Shown in pieces: positions 37,292 through 48,538 of a DNA stretch of 64,000 nucleotides. The DNA is taken from assembly GCA_039111635.1 (NCBI GenBank), contig JBCAQO010000004.1:2418001-2482000 (forward strand), in the 5' to 3' direction. Made by a program: the position numbers and the translations under genes. Position 1 is the first letter of the stretch. Each line of letters begins with the position of its first letter. Origin of the DNA: Heterobasidion occidentale. Taxonomy: Eukaryota > Basidiomycota > Agaricomycetes > Russulales > Bondarzewiaceae. Under the pieces are notes generated by a model that was given only the letters and a program-made list of their open reading frames with translations, ran no database searches and had not been told where the DNA came from.

Positions 37292-37717
37292 ATGTGATTG
37301 TTTTTGTCATTAGCTCTGTTGTATTGATTTCTGCCAAGCCTTGGACGAAGCACTCGCGATAGATTATTGCGGACAATTCCAGATCCCTTGCAGCAATTTG
37401 TTGACCAAATTATTCCTACGCATTTCCTGTACATGCTTTAGAAAAGGAAACACAATCTGATAGGTAGATTGCACCTATGCTTGACAGTATACGAACGTCT
37501 AGGGCTGTCAAATGAAAGAACAGAACTAGGCGCAATGTATGGGCTTTTGTAATGATAGCTTAGAAGCCACCCTGTTAGGAGACCTTTCGTCCTACCCATG
37601 ACACATTCCTCACATATCTCCCGAGCAGGTCCACTATACCTTCGATACATTGACAATTCCTGAATAGTATGCTTTCCAATTCTAACCCCGCCTTCTTTCT
37701 TTTCGATGCGAATATTT
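37292..37717. other. Intergenic between convergent Cdc16 and F-box genes
   Basis: AT-rich 3' regions of both genes; nothing else seen. Confidence 0.5.
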
Positions 37718-39260
37718 TCAAGCCTTCAAGGATATACCGCCCCGGTGATGATATCCTGAACGATCAGGGCATCCTATATAAGTCTCCTCGATAATGAGCG
37801 CCGTAAGGTGGACGAATAGGGGTGCCTCGAGGCCAACGTTCACGTCAGAAGTTAGAGCTCTGAGGACCCCGGTGGCGGCGTCTTTAGATACTTTGAGGAC
37901 GCGAACTTCTGGCATGAGACGGAGGATAGGGAGCCATGTGCATGGGTCGCGGCCTTGTATCTTACACATACCAGATACGTCGGCAGTTGTGGATGGCACG
38001 TCGAGGCACAGGTGCAGCACGCGGATGCTTGCCAGAGGCATGCGGTCGCACATCGCCTGTATATGATCCATAGGCAACGATGGTTGGTTGTCTTCGGATT
38101 CATCAGTGAAAAAAAATGGGGATCGGCAGTCATGATCGCGCTTTCGCATAGACCAGGTGTCATCGATCTCCTCAAGCAAGTGCTGCGAAGTGAGGAGATG
38201 GGAAACAGTTCCAGAGCTCGTTCGACCTTCAAAGGCCCAAGAGTCGTGTGAGATGTATAATCGTAACTGTGTCAGAGTGGTCGAAGTCTCATCGGCATTC
38301 AACCGAAGGCGGCCAGCTAGAAGATCGAACATGCGGAACCTATCAGCACTCGGTTGGCTTCTATCTTTGTGTGATTTTAAAGATATCCAGAGATGAACCG
38401 TAGGAGGGATTTCCAGCGATTCAAACAGGCGTATGGCAGCAGTGTATGAGTTCGGATTGATAAAGAGGTGAGAAAGATGTGGAAGCCGAGTGATACTGCC
38501 AGTGAGTCCCAACGTGTGAAGAACAGGCAGCCCTGTGAAGTGACCAATGTGGAGGATTTCCAGTACCGGTGTCTGCTGGAGTACCATGAGCATCTCTTTG
38601 AGGGATGTCACAGTGCACATCTTGAGATAACGGAGATTGGAAGGAGGGATGAAGTGGGCGGGACAGACATGCCGGTACCAATCCATAGTCGGCGTAGTTT
38701 GGGAATATATCCACCAAACAGATCGTCTCCTAATTTGACATAACCAAGATCAAAGACAAGGTTTTCCAGTAATGGCGCTGGGGTTGACAACATCTCGGCG
38801 AGATTGTGTGTCATCTCGGAAACATTCTTATCATTGTAATAATATCCCAGATAGAGCTCTCTCAGTCGAGAAGAGTTGGCGGACAGATGCTTTTGTAAAG
38901 TACCGTAGGCGATGTGGTTCGCATTGATCTCAACAATTAATGGCACTGATTTCGAGCGACTTGAAAATGTCGTGATCCAGGCGGAGGATAAATTTGGAGT
39001 GATATGTGTCCAGAGAAGGGGCAGTGGAGGGCGATCTGGCGCCACAGACGACAGACATGTGTGATGGCGATCCAATTCGGAGACCGCATAGGGGGAGAAT
39101 AACTTCGATCGATTCCGGTACTTGATGGTTGTGTGGTACTGCTGATAAGGATTCGTTCGAGTAACTCAACAGGAAGTCTGTGGATAGGATGCGGTGCGGT
39201 GAGACTGTTTGATAAAAGGCGTTGCCCGAGAGCCACAATGTCGAGGTCGGCATTATTCAT
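37718..39260 (-). CDS. Agaricomycete F-box/LRR protein with two apparent frameshifts
   Basis: The product is one of the large Agaricomycete F-box family proteins, a probable SCF ubiquitin-ligase adaptor. It starts at ATG 39260; the F-box is HRLPVELLERILISST followed by ITHVCRLWRQIALHCP. An LRR-like solenoid then runs to the stop at 37718 (RLRELYLGYYYNDKNVSEM; LENLVFDLGYVKLGD; LPHLSHLFINPNSYTAAIRL). The segments lie in three frames: one change at the C-run opposite 39018-39021 (before LLWTHITPNLSSAWITTF) and another near 38675-38695 (after the PKLRRLW codons). No intron consensus fits either place. The gene is either a young pseudogene or carries sequence errors. Confidence 0.75.
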
Positions 39261-39358
39261 GGCTCTATCATTCTATAAAGGAGTGCGAGCATTTGATCAG
39301 AAACGGTGAGAAGTTGTCGATGCGAGAGGCTTACTGCTGCCATTGCGGTGAACATGAT

Positions 39359-39700
39359 CTCACAAAACCTACACACAGGATTTCAGCCTGCAAAGATGGA
39401 GCTATGAGTGAACGGGTGTGAGGTAATGAATCAAAGTACGAACAGGAACTTGAGAGATGGGACGTGGTACGTCGTTGGGTAGCAGGTGGGCTGAGGAAGA
39501 CCTGGGAGGTGGGGTTTCGACGTCTTCGACCCCGAAGAAAGACGGTCTCTAGTATGACCCCGAGGACTTCACATGACTTAGCTCGGTACCGTGACAGTAA
39601 ATATGCCCTCACAAACACGAGCGTAGAATTGCAGCCTGCAAGATGAGATAGAGCTATGAGCAATGCGTGTGGGATAATGGATGAAAGCACGAACTGAGGG
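39359..39700. repeat. Pair of diverged direct repeats, about 95 bp, 246 bp apart
   Basis: The segment starting CTCACAAA near 39359 (with TCAGCCTGCAAAGATG and GAGCTATGAG) recurs near 39607 (CTCACAAA, GCAGCCTGCAAGATG, GAGCTATGAG), with matching order to the GTACGAAC/GCACGAAC ends. The copies are diverged by scattered substitutions and small gaps. Confidence 0.7.
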
Positions 39701-39751
39701 AGTGCGCAGAGGAGGACCCCTGAAAACCACCTGGGATGTTAATACCTGGAT

Positions 39752-40513
39752 CCGGCGTAAAACCGGCGCGTCAGCGCCCAGCTCCGAGGGCTTTTCCGGC
39801 GTCGAACGGCACATTTGGACGATCATGTTCGATCTTTTGCCCGGCGTGAAGCCCTCCATTGCTAGGAGGTCCGATGCTTATCCGGCGTCCACCCAGAGGG
39901 TCCACGGCTGGGCAGATGAAGCCACATTGATCTCTGCTATGTTGAATGTCGCAGCTGAGATATACGAGCCAATGTTAGCAGGAACTCGGCACACTACTAA
40001 GTATTTCCGCATTGTCCCTGCTACGTCTCCATTGACGCCGCACGCTGTGACGCTCCATGCTTTGCTGCCGTCACATACATTCCTTATCATGCTAACTTAT
40101 CCTATTCGGATTCAAGGTGCTTCTATAGCACTCGCGTTGGGGATAGCCACTATCTGGAAGCACTCACAGGCAGGGAAAAGGACCTTCGAAGTGCAATCAA
40201 GGTGATTGTTGGCCGCAAACGGAATATTGAAGAGGTCTTGGATGATGAGGATGATTGACATGGCCTTGTAATTCACATTATCATGCTTTTTCGAATGCTG
40301 TTGACTCTCCTTACGAGTTTCTTACTTTTATTACAATGCTCAAGCTTTCATTGTGCTCAAAGACATGCCATAGAACATATTTCTATTTTTCCGGAATTTT
40401 TTGCGATTTTTAGAGGTTCGAGGCCCGATTCCGGCGTTAAACGACCTGCTGACTGAGGTCCGATCCCATTTCCGGCGTGAACCGGACCAGTAGAGGACCT
40501 GCTGTCCCGGCGT
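39752..40513 (+). repeat. Seven copies of the heptamer CCGGCGT on one strand
   Basis: CCGGCGT occurs at 39752, 39796, 39841, 39882, 40431, 40472 and 40507, always on the + strand, in two groups spaced 36-45 bp. Some copies share a longer context (GAGG(T/C)CCGAT a few bases upstream). No gene is certain here. A plausible terminal exon (HYLEALTGREKDLRSAIKVI) around 40150-40258 could be the remnant of a protein. Confidence 0.7.
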
Positions 40514-40705
40514 CGACGACCGCCTCGGACACGAACATCTCAGGTGGTTGTCAGGGGTCCTCGCAGAGGTCTGCAATGGTACGCAGGCTGATTCGGACAA
40601 ATTGGAAACAGCCGCCTCTAGCGTGGACCCCGGGGACTTCATGGTCCCTCCCCTGCAACCATTCACCGGTATTCCACAACCACACGCATAATTCATCACT
40701 TCGAT

Positions 40706-41065
40706 ATGGTCCTCGGAAGACTACTCCATTATGGCGTTGATGCCGTCCTGCTCTCTACAGTGGTCGCAGGCATCAGACGGTCTAGTGGGTTCACGTATGT
40801 TCCCACTGTGCTTGCTCTCTGTTGCTCGTCTGATCTACGTGCTGTTCGTCATTCCTTTAGGCCACAGACTGAGTCTATCGCAGACCCCACTATACGATCT
40901 GTCGCAGAACGCTCTCTTGGAATTGGAGAGACTATCTTCGATGTGGTACAGGCGTCCGTGATCAACAGCCAGTATTTAAACGCGATGGGCGGTGACGGAA
41001 GTGGTCTGGTCGGAACCATAGAAGTCGGATTCTGTGAGTTGTATATTAGGGCGCATGCACGATGA
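40706..41065 (+). CDS. DUF1748 family small protein
   Basis: DUF1748 proteins are small fungal proteins of about 75-100 residues, thought to be mitochondrial, whose function is not established. Exon 1 encodes MVLGRLLHYGVDAVLLSTVV and AGIRRSSGFT, matching the family N-terminus with one short hydrophobic helix. A GT-AG intron (about 40796-40859) leads to DPTIRSVAERSLGIGETIFD, the second family block. The C-terminus after QYLNAMGGDG is longer than usual; an extra intron near 41034 is possible. The gene is intact and is the only clear housekeeping-type gene within the repeat-rich right part. Confidence 0.8.
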   Translation: MVLGRLLHYGVDAVLLSTVVAGIRRSSGFTYVPTVLALCCSSDLRAVRHSFRPQTESIADPTIRSVAERSLGIGETIFDVVQASVINSQYLNAMGGDGSGLVGTIEVGFCELYIRAHAR

Positions 41066-41512
41066 CTCTGTGCTCGGTGACTGGATCGGTGTGTACTTAT
41101 GGATCACAATTTCCTCATTTTATCACCCATTTCTTAGAACTGCCTGACTAATCGGAAATAGCTTCCATTGATGAGCATCTGCATCCGCATGAGATGCCCG
41201 ACAATGACTAGAAGAGCTCACATTCAACAACCGAGCGGGTAGTCGTAAGTACATGTCGGAATTATTATAAGGCGTTATCATGCACCTTACATCGACGTCG
41301 GCGCTGGAAGATTGATTGGCTCTACAAGGAGGTAGGCCTCAAAATTAAAGCTGCTGGCCATGGGGGGGGGGACAGGACGAACATTGAGAATGCCCTATGT
41401 CTCTCAGGATGCAACCACGTCAAAACTCATTGTGCAAGGTCAGACCTAGAGAGGTTGGTAAAAGACTTGTTGATAGAGTTCTACATGGAAGGCGTGCTGC
41501 TTGGCAGCTAAG

Positions 41513-42553
41513 TTTTTTTTTTTTTTTTTTGGATCAAGTATTTATATACCGCGCAGCGCTAGCCAGGGGCGGTCGGGACGTAAGGGGTGTACAAGTACGC
41601 TATGCAACGTGACTGCGCATGCCTCATTTAAGGCCCGAGTGCGTTCCCTCATCGAGAGGAGAAACCTTTCTTCGTCCGTCTTATCTCGGAGACGGCAGGA
41701 CGAGGTGTTGCGCGACATAGTCACAACATGTGTCATAACAGGGCCATGAGGTCCTCGGCGTTCGGGGAGCATCTTCGAAGGTGAAGGCTGAAGGGTTTCT
41801 CCTTCAGGAACTGGACAATGAGCGGGACAGGGTCGACCGCTGCTCTGAATCGCACCTCCGTGAGGGAAGGTGGTCGCTGATAGTGTGTACATCTGAAAAT
41901 GATGTGGGGTCGAGTTTGTGTGACGTTGCACCAGGTGCACCTCGTCTCTTCAAAGGGAAAGAATCGTGCACGATACTTTCCTGTGGGGGCATGGTTTAGG
42001 ATGAGGCGACATGTCCGTGCTGCGAGGGCATTACCCTCTGGGAGCTTCGTTAAAAGCCGGCTTTTAGTGGTAGACACTTGTCGGATGCTGCGGTGAAGGG
42101 GGAAGCTCACGCCTGTATATTTGCGCGAGCGGGTGAGTTGTCGCCACGACTCCAGCATATTCCAGAAGGAAGTGTGGCGGAGGAAGGAGAATGATGAGAA
42201 GTTGGGGGCCGCCAAGGTGGAGGCCTCCTTTGCGAGTCTGTCAACCCGTTCCTGTGGATCGATGCCGACGTGTCCGGGGCACCACGCCAGAGTGAGATGA
42301 CGTGTGGGGGAGTGGGAGAGCCATGCTCGTAGGCGTTGGCAGGCCAGAATGGAGCACATTTGTGCCGGGTGAATTGAGGTGTCTAGGAGAGAGCGGAGTG
42401 CTGCCTCATTGTCAACGTACAAGATAATGTGGTCGCTGTTTGCGACCTGCGTCATCGGGAAAATTACTTGGTACTGATTTTCCCTGTCGGAGTTGGTCAA
42501 GTGGTGACATATAGTCACGGCTTGGAAAGCCTTTTTCTACCTTTGTATAGTCT
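41513..42553 (-). mobile_element. 5'-truncated LINE (Tad1-like) with RNase H domain and oligo(A) tail
   Basis: An open frame 41733-42518 (no ATG; it starts after a stop at about 42540) encodes the C-terminal RNase H domain of a non-LTR retrotransposon: HIILYVDNEAALRSLL, TLAWCPGHVGIDPQERVDRL, then a Cys/His knuckle (CTWCNVTQTRPHIIFRC). The reverse transcriptase and endonuclease parts are absent. About 200 bp downstream on the minus strand is an 18-nt oligo(A) (T-run at 41513-41530), as expected of a LINE 3' end. Truncation at the 5' side is typical for such elements. It is not capable of autonomous movement. Confidence 0.85.
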
Positions 42554-42618
42554 GATCAAGTATTCACCAGAAATTTACAAAAAGAGAAGCAAGATAAGAC
42601 TGAAATAGATTCTGCAAT

Positions 42619-42888
42619 CCATGACCAGAAAGATGAATTATAGCCGAAATCTTACCAGGCATTGTCATATGTTCAAATAGTGATAACGACTGAGCGTGAT
42701 CTTGAAATCCATGACCAGAAAGATGAATTATAGTCGAAATCTTACCAGGCATTGTCATATGTTCAAATAGCAATGACAACCGAGCATGATCTTGCAGTCC
42801 ATGACCAGAAGCATGAATTATAGGTGAATTTTTACCAGGCATTGTCATATGTCAACGCATGATCAAGAAATAGTTAGTGTACAGCGCA
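42619..42888. repeat. 90-bp tandem repeat, three copies, open on the minus strand
   Basis: Units start CCATGACCAGAA at 42619, 42709 and 42799, exactly 90 bp apart; each ends CAGGCATTGTCATATG. The minus strand is open through the array and gives a 30-residue unit (MTMPGK, then IIHLSGHG, QDHA, SLFEH). Copies differ by a few substitutions only. Confidence 0.9.
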
Positions 42889-42958
42889 TGACCAAGAAGT
42901 AAATAGAGTACAACGACAATCAGATTGTAGGGACGACTTGGATGGGAAGACGTGACAT

Positions 42959-43521
42959 TTAGGCGTTCTTTTCAACGAAGACGATTGGCACCCAGAGACC
43001 ACGATCGTTGGGGATATGCAAGGATGCCCATCGATCCTTTCCCCCTTTCCTGATGCGCAAACGCCGTCCGTCCTTCGCGTATACGCGCACCTGGACGTGT
43101 TCTACTTCATCGTCCGACGTATGCATAGTGGACCTAAGGAGAGAGCACTATGAAAGAGAATCAAACAGCGAGTGAAATCCAAACTCACCGAATGCACACG
43201 GCTCCTACATCGCGTAGGGCTTCGGGCCCAGCGTGGCGGAGAAACTCTCGGACAAGTGACTCTACCCTTGACTTCTCCTCCGCGTTCGCGCTATAGTGTT
43301 CCGAAAACGCCCACGAGACTGTCGGTTCCGATGCACGCTCTTTCCGCAGCGTCAGCACGCGCCTAGTACCAGCGGTTTCACTCCCATGGTCCAGTGAAAA
43401 CGAGAGATGCTCACCTCGAGCGAGTGTTTCTAACAAGCGTGATCGTTAGCGACGCTAGCGCAGAACACAGCGTGCTGTGTGCTCACCTTGTCCCCCTCCT
43501 TCCCTTATGATAGCGTGTCAT
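42959..43521 (-). CDS. Small basic protein with a 15-nt micro-exon, function unknown
   Basis: I do not recognise a family. Four exons join with perfect phase and GT-AG introns: 43521-43487 (35 nt), 43429-43415 (15 nt), 43362-43189 and 43133-42959, totalling 399 nt and 132 residues. The start MTRYHKGRRGTR is strongly basic. The middle is charged and helical (AEEKSRVESLVREFLRHAG). The C-terminal part looks like a beta-rich fold (EHVQVRVYAKDGRRLRIRKG; WASLHIPNDRGLWVPIVF). All three splice pairs agree, and the frame is uninterrupted. It sits between the 90-bp repeat and the Plavaka element. Confidence 0.6.
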
Positions 43522-44329
43522 GTTGATTCTGTGATTGACCGTGTTCAGAGGGTGTAGTAGTTGAGGATGTTTGTTGATGGAAGCTCTTGACAGAGTGCAG
43601 GTTGCGTGCAAACGTTTGCACGTTCAGAGTTTAACGGTGGTGTTCGTTTGTACGCGCTTCTTTGATTTTCTCGCGACAGACAATGCAATTAGGGATATAT
43701 CCCACACCGCTCGCGGTCTGCAAGACATCTATCAGAGTGATCAGTAAGTCACGACGCACGCTAATGGCTTATACTGTACAAATAAAAATCAGTAACGGCA
43801 ACGCTCTGTACAGAACGCACGATACACAGTGAAGACTCGTAACAATGTCCCATTTTGACAGATAAAGATTCTAATGTCGCCAGTGCATCCGTATCTGTGA
43901 AGAATTCCTGATGACCTAGCGATTAGAGGTTTTAGATGAATATTTCGTAAGCGTTATGTGTCGCGTGACCAGGAAACGCGTCGTAACGCACCTGTCACAT
44001 CGCGGCCGTAGTCACGTCACTCGCATACGCTCGACACGCGCGCCCGTCCTCGCTGCGGCCACAGTCCGCACGTCATTCCTCGGCCGCCCTGCTCCCCGCT
44101 CCCTCGTCGAATCCCTCCGCAAGTCCCAGGAGCGCGGCTGACTCGCTCACACTCGGATGAGAGGCTCCTGCATCCGTCCTCAGGTCGTTCCTGGGCCTCT
44201 CTGCTCCCCGCTCCCTCGTCGGCCCCCATTCCAGTAGAATCATGCCAGGGGTGTGGGGTGTTACTTTCCCAGCCCTCCCTGATTAAGAGATGTACGTAGA
44301 TGTGATTATCGAAGAATCGTGCAATAGAA
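43522..44329. other. Downstream flank of the Plavaka transposase gene
   Basis: No gene seen. The 21-bp block TGCTCCCCGCTCCCTCGTC plus flanks occurs twice (about 44090 and 44199), 109 bp apart, inside a C-rich segment. The Plavaka terminal inverted repeat, which I could not identify, may lie here. Confidence 0.45.
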
Positions 44330-47300
44330 TTATGAAAACACCATGTCCTCGGCATCAAACATCGTTGTGTCCTCATCTACACTTTCCGGATCTTCCATGG
44401 ATTCCTCTGAATCTGACACATCCTCCCATCCCTCTGCCTCACGATCTTCCAAGGCCAGCTCTGGGTCTTCTCTCTCCTCCATATCTGTATCCTGAAGATC
44501 GGGCACCCGTGTCGTGGGCTCTGGTTCCTCAAGAAATTCCAAGGGCCCTTGTCGTCCAGAAGGAATGACAGGAGTTGATCGTTCGTGGGCATGAATGTGC
44601 CCAATGCCCATACCCCAGTGATAACGCATCAGAATATCACGATCAGCAAACCTAGACGCGAGACCGTGAGTCGGGCTTTCATATGCCGAGTACGATGTTC
44701 ACTCACCGATTCACATAGTAAGCCTTCCAGTCCTGTCCGTCCTTGGCACATCGGGAGAGACCCATCCCATCTGCATGCCGAGGACCTTTTGCGAACGCTG
44801 GGATAATGTGACATTCCCGGAGAACGTCTACTGGGTCTAAAAATCCAAAGGAATCCTCCCTGTTCAAAGGGGGAAAGCGGAGACAATCTAATTCGCAAGT
44901 GTCCCAACCATCGTCCGTCGCAGGCATGGTCTCATACCATCTGACCCACAAGAAGTCCATACGACGAGGGCAGTAATCCAACATGCCGGAGCCGGTGTAG
45001 ATAACATTTGCATGGTAAATTCCAAGGACTTGCGCATACCAAAAATGATGACTTGTTGCATCGGAATCCACGTTAGCCAACACCATGACATTGCTGCGAG
45101 AGTGACCTGGATGAATGTTGTCCTGTCCTCGTTGAACATCGTAAGTCGTGTAATTGAAACGCGCTAACTTGTGCAAATAGAGCTTGTCGTGCTTGAAGAA
45201 GATGAGATCGCAGTCGTCCCGCTTTGTAGGGTCCCGGACTGGAATTTCAGTCCTCAAATACTCAGGAAGCGTAGCGGCTTCGACCTGTAACACAGTTTGT
45301 ATGCGCGGAAGAAGATGAGCCCTGAGCTTGGACAAGAATTCCTGAAGATCATAAGTGTCTGATAGTTTCACATGAGAAAATGATCAACGTACTTTGATGG
45401 CGGGATCTCCTGAATTTCGCTGTAAAAAGAGAGGAAGAACCACAGGGCACTTTTCCGTTTCGCCAATATGATACCGCTGTTTCAAATCCTTCGAGACGGA
45501 CTCTTGTTTGCCGTGTTTATAGGAAAGCTGGCGGATGCGAGTCTCACGTCGTTCGATCTGTGTGAGTTGCTTTGTATAATTTTTGCCGCTTGTACGCAAG
45601 AAACTACCTTTGGGTCTAAGATGTTCACGTTCACCCTGTGAATGTGTCAATATTCGCAGGAAGCACACAGAGAAAAACAGGCACGGACCGATTGAGAAGA
45701 ATATGAATCTGTTGTCCCAAATGCTATAATAGATCGAACATAGTCACCAAGAGAGTGAATCTTGTAAGTTTCCAAATTGAATGACTTGGGCTTTCTGGCT
45801 GTATCCGCTGAACTGCTTGCGAGCACAGATGCAGGACGAGGAAGTTTGGCCATTTTATTTTGCTGGCGTCGTTGTCGAGCAGCGCTCTCTTTTGCGAGCT
45901 CCCGAGTATTGAAAGCAGAGCATGTGTTGTCGACAAATTCTCGAAGACGCTCTCCCAAAACAGCGGTCAGCGTAGCTAAAAGGGAAAGGGTGTGATCGGT
46001 GTGCATTCGAAGTTTTGCCAGTCCATGCCAGTGAGTCAGTACAAACAAGAGCTGCAAGATCTGGTGATTGTGCGGTTCAGGCAGGAGTCCTTCGAAGACG
46101 GGGATTGAACACTGCAGCAGATCTCAGAACGAAAACACCAGTCAAGGAGAACTGATCCTACCTGTAGAAGGTCTTCATAGTCTCGGGCAGCCATCCTCTT
46201 CAATTCGGAAGCATTTCTAGATATACGTTTGATCGCATCTCTACCGAACGAAGGTACCTGTCGGTACCTGACAGAAGATTGAGCCACCTGGTCGTTGACG
46301 ACAAGACTCTGCATACCTTCGGTCTAAGATGTGCTTTAGCCCTTCGTCCTCGCAATCGAGGATGCGGAGAAGGTGTATAAACAATGACTTCCACACGCCA
46401 AGCTCAATTTCGTGCAAGAGATCGACAACAAACATGTCAAACATGTTGAAACCAAGCGGTGCCAGTCTTTCCGAGAATGCATTCTAGATGAATGTTTAGC
46501 TTACTTGGATGTTCACGCCATAGAGCGAGAAACTTACTGTTGTTGGGACCAAAGATTCTGGCTTCAACAGCTTTTCTACGGCAGAACTGTTTACTGCAAA
46601 ATTTTTGTGATAGATTATTTCCCGAGCAAGCGACACAACAACCCGACGGTGTTGGTCATCCACGCGAGCCAGTGACACCCGTTGTGCCATATCCTGAGGC
46701 ATACCGATGTTATGCACCCGGGATAGAGGAATCAGGCAACGTGGGCAAGGACAACCACCGAGATTTCGTATGCTGGCGAGAATGATCCTGGGACACATGA
46801 TTGAGTGATGGGGTACTCCGTGATATCAAAAAGGGGAAAAACAGACTTTTCAGGATAGTCAGCAGAGTAAGTGAATATTCGAGGATAGAACCGTCGTTTG
46901 ACTCCATCACAACACTCAATGACAATGCCGTGCGCATAGGCATGCAGAAATTCGTCGTCAAGGAGTAGCCTCCATTGGGCCTGTAACATATCGCGCTGAC
47001 AATGGGCCATGAAAGCGCTGTTGGGTCCCTTTCCTCCAATTCTTTCGGCAGCAAAATCCTTGAAAGCGTCCGGGAGCTATTTCGTTTCGTCAGTGTCGTT
47101 CGTCTGTAGAATGGAAGCGATTTACCTTTTCGAAGTAAGCTATATGAGTGAAGGAACGACAAGATGGTTTACACCGGCGATACTTCGATTCATTGCCAAG
47201 TGCAAGATAGGCAGGCCACAGTTTGGCATCGCCGAAGGTCGAAAGATGAGTGCCGTCTGATGCAAACATCAGCGCGGCGACAACTCTTTCAAGGCTACAC

Positions 47301-48538
47301 CCTGGTTCTCCTGGACTTTCCTGCAGAGCGTTGTGTGCATCCAAAAAAGCCTCTGATGTATAGGCTTCTCCGTGGACTTGTACTGCCTCTGGAGCACTAC
47401 CAGGTTGGCATAGCAGTTTATATGGCTCGAGATGTAAGTGGGGAAAGGTTGTCGGGTTGGTGATCTTTTCCTTAATCACAGACACTAACCGTCGATGATG
47501 GAAACTTGTGACGACATAATCCTGCGCCCCTGGTTGAAGACATTTCTTGTGGAACGGGATAGATATCTTGACGGTGTCGTGTATCCACCCATCCTCCTCT
47601 TGTTCGTCCTCCCAATTATCCTCATCCTGACCAGCCAGCTTGCGATCAATACTGCTCCATGGCGTTTTTCTGACGTCCTCCGGGCGAAAATCGGTACTGC
47701 CGACGATGTCGATGAGATTTTTGAAACTCGATTGAGATTTTCGTACTCCATCGTTCCAGTACCATTCACCGAGAAGAAATGACGAGCGATTGGGATAAGG
47801 ATAGAATGACGGCGCAGAAGAAGACTCAGGGAGGGCATTCGAGTCATCCTGCGTTGACAAAGCAGGCTTTTCAGCGACTCGTTCGGGATCGTGTGCTGGA
47901 AAGTCAGTGGCATGATACTGACGAAACAACCCAAAAATGTTTCGGGGAGACTTCAAGATCTGTCGCAAAGACTTTTGAATCACCTGAGGTGGATCGGAAG
48001 AGAGGGCTACGGTGGGAGGCGACTGCATCGGAGTTATAGACGCGGAAGAAGATGGCTCTGATAGCGACTGCAACTGAACGGGTAAAGCTGCCGGGGGCTG
48101 AGGCAACATGTCACGATAACGTTTAGGAAGCCTGGTATTTGCTCTACGAGGCCTGCGTTCTGCCAGAGAAAGGTTTGGGTCATCTTGATTTGCGGAGGAC
48201 GACTGTGGAATAGACTGAAAACCTTAAGATACAGATGAGGGCGAAACTTTGAGATGTAAACTCACCTGTTGTACAGCTGGTGTAGGGACCTCTGCGATCG
48301 ACAATGCTGGCTCCAAGACCTCCGCGACCAACGGTGCTGTCTCCAAAACTGCTCTGGATCCATCAGCATCCGTTCGACGACGTTTCTTCGCAGCCCACAC
48401 TTCTTTGGCTTTTGCTAGCGCCTCAGAAAACCTTTTCTTGGTTTTCTGACATGTGCGCCTGTGGTAAGTGAGCGCCGATGGCAGCGAGAATGACCTTCCG
48501 CAAACACAAGACTCGCTGAAAGCCGGCGGCAATTCCAT
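44330..48538 (-). mobile_element. Plavaka-type (CACTA superfamily) transposase gene, apparently full length
   Basis: The product is the large transposase of Plavaka elements. From ATG 48538 the N-terminus has a Cys/His finger (CVCGRSFSLPSALTYHRRTC) and KKRFSEALAKAKEVW, then RLPKRYRDMLPQPPAALPV. Conserved central blocks follow: GEWYWNDGVRKSQSSFKNLI, ALMFASDGTHLSTFGDAKLW, GCPCPRCLIPLSRVH and MFVVDLLHEIELGVWKSLFI. Then come HSLGDYVRSIIAFGTTDSYS, HHFWYAQVLGIYHAN, RYHWGMGIGHIHAH and an acidic C-terminus ending at 44330. About ten short introns link the frames, and I saw no stop or frameshift that an intron could not explain. The element could therefore still be active or have been so recently. Element ends were not found. 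Confidence 0.88.

Noticed and set aside
42564..42888. CRISPR-like array
   Set aside because: Three contiguous 90-bp units without the repeat-spacer pattern, in a eukaryotic context; it is a simple tandem repeat.
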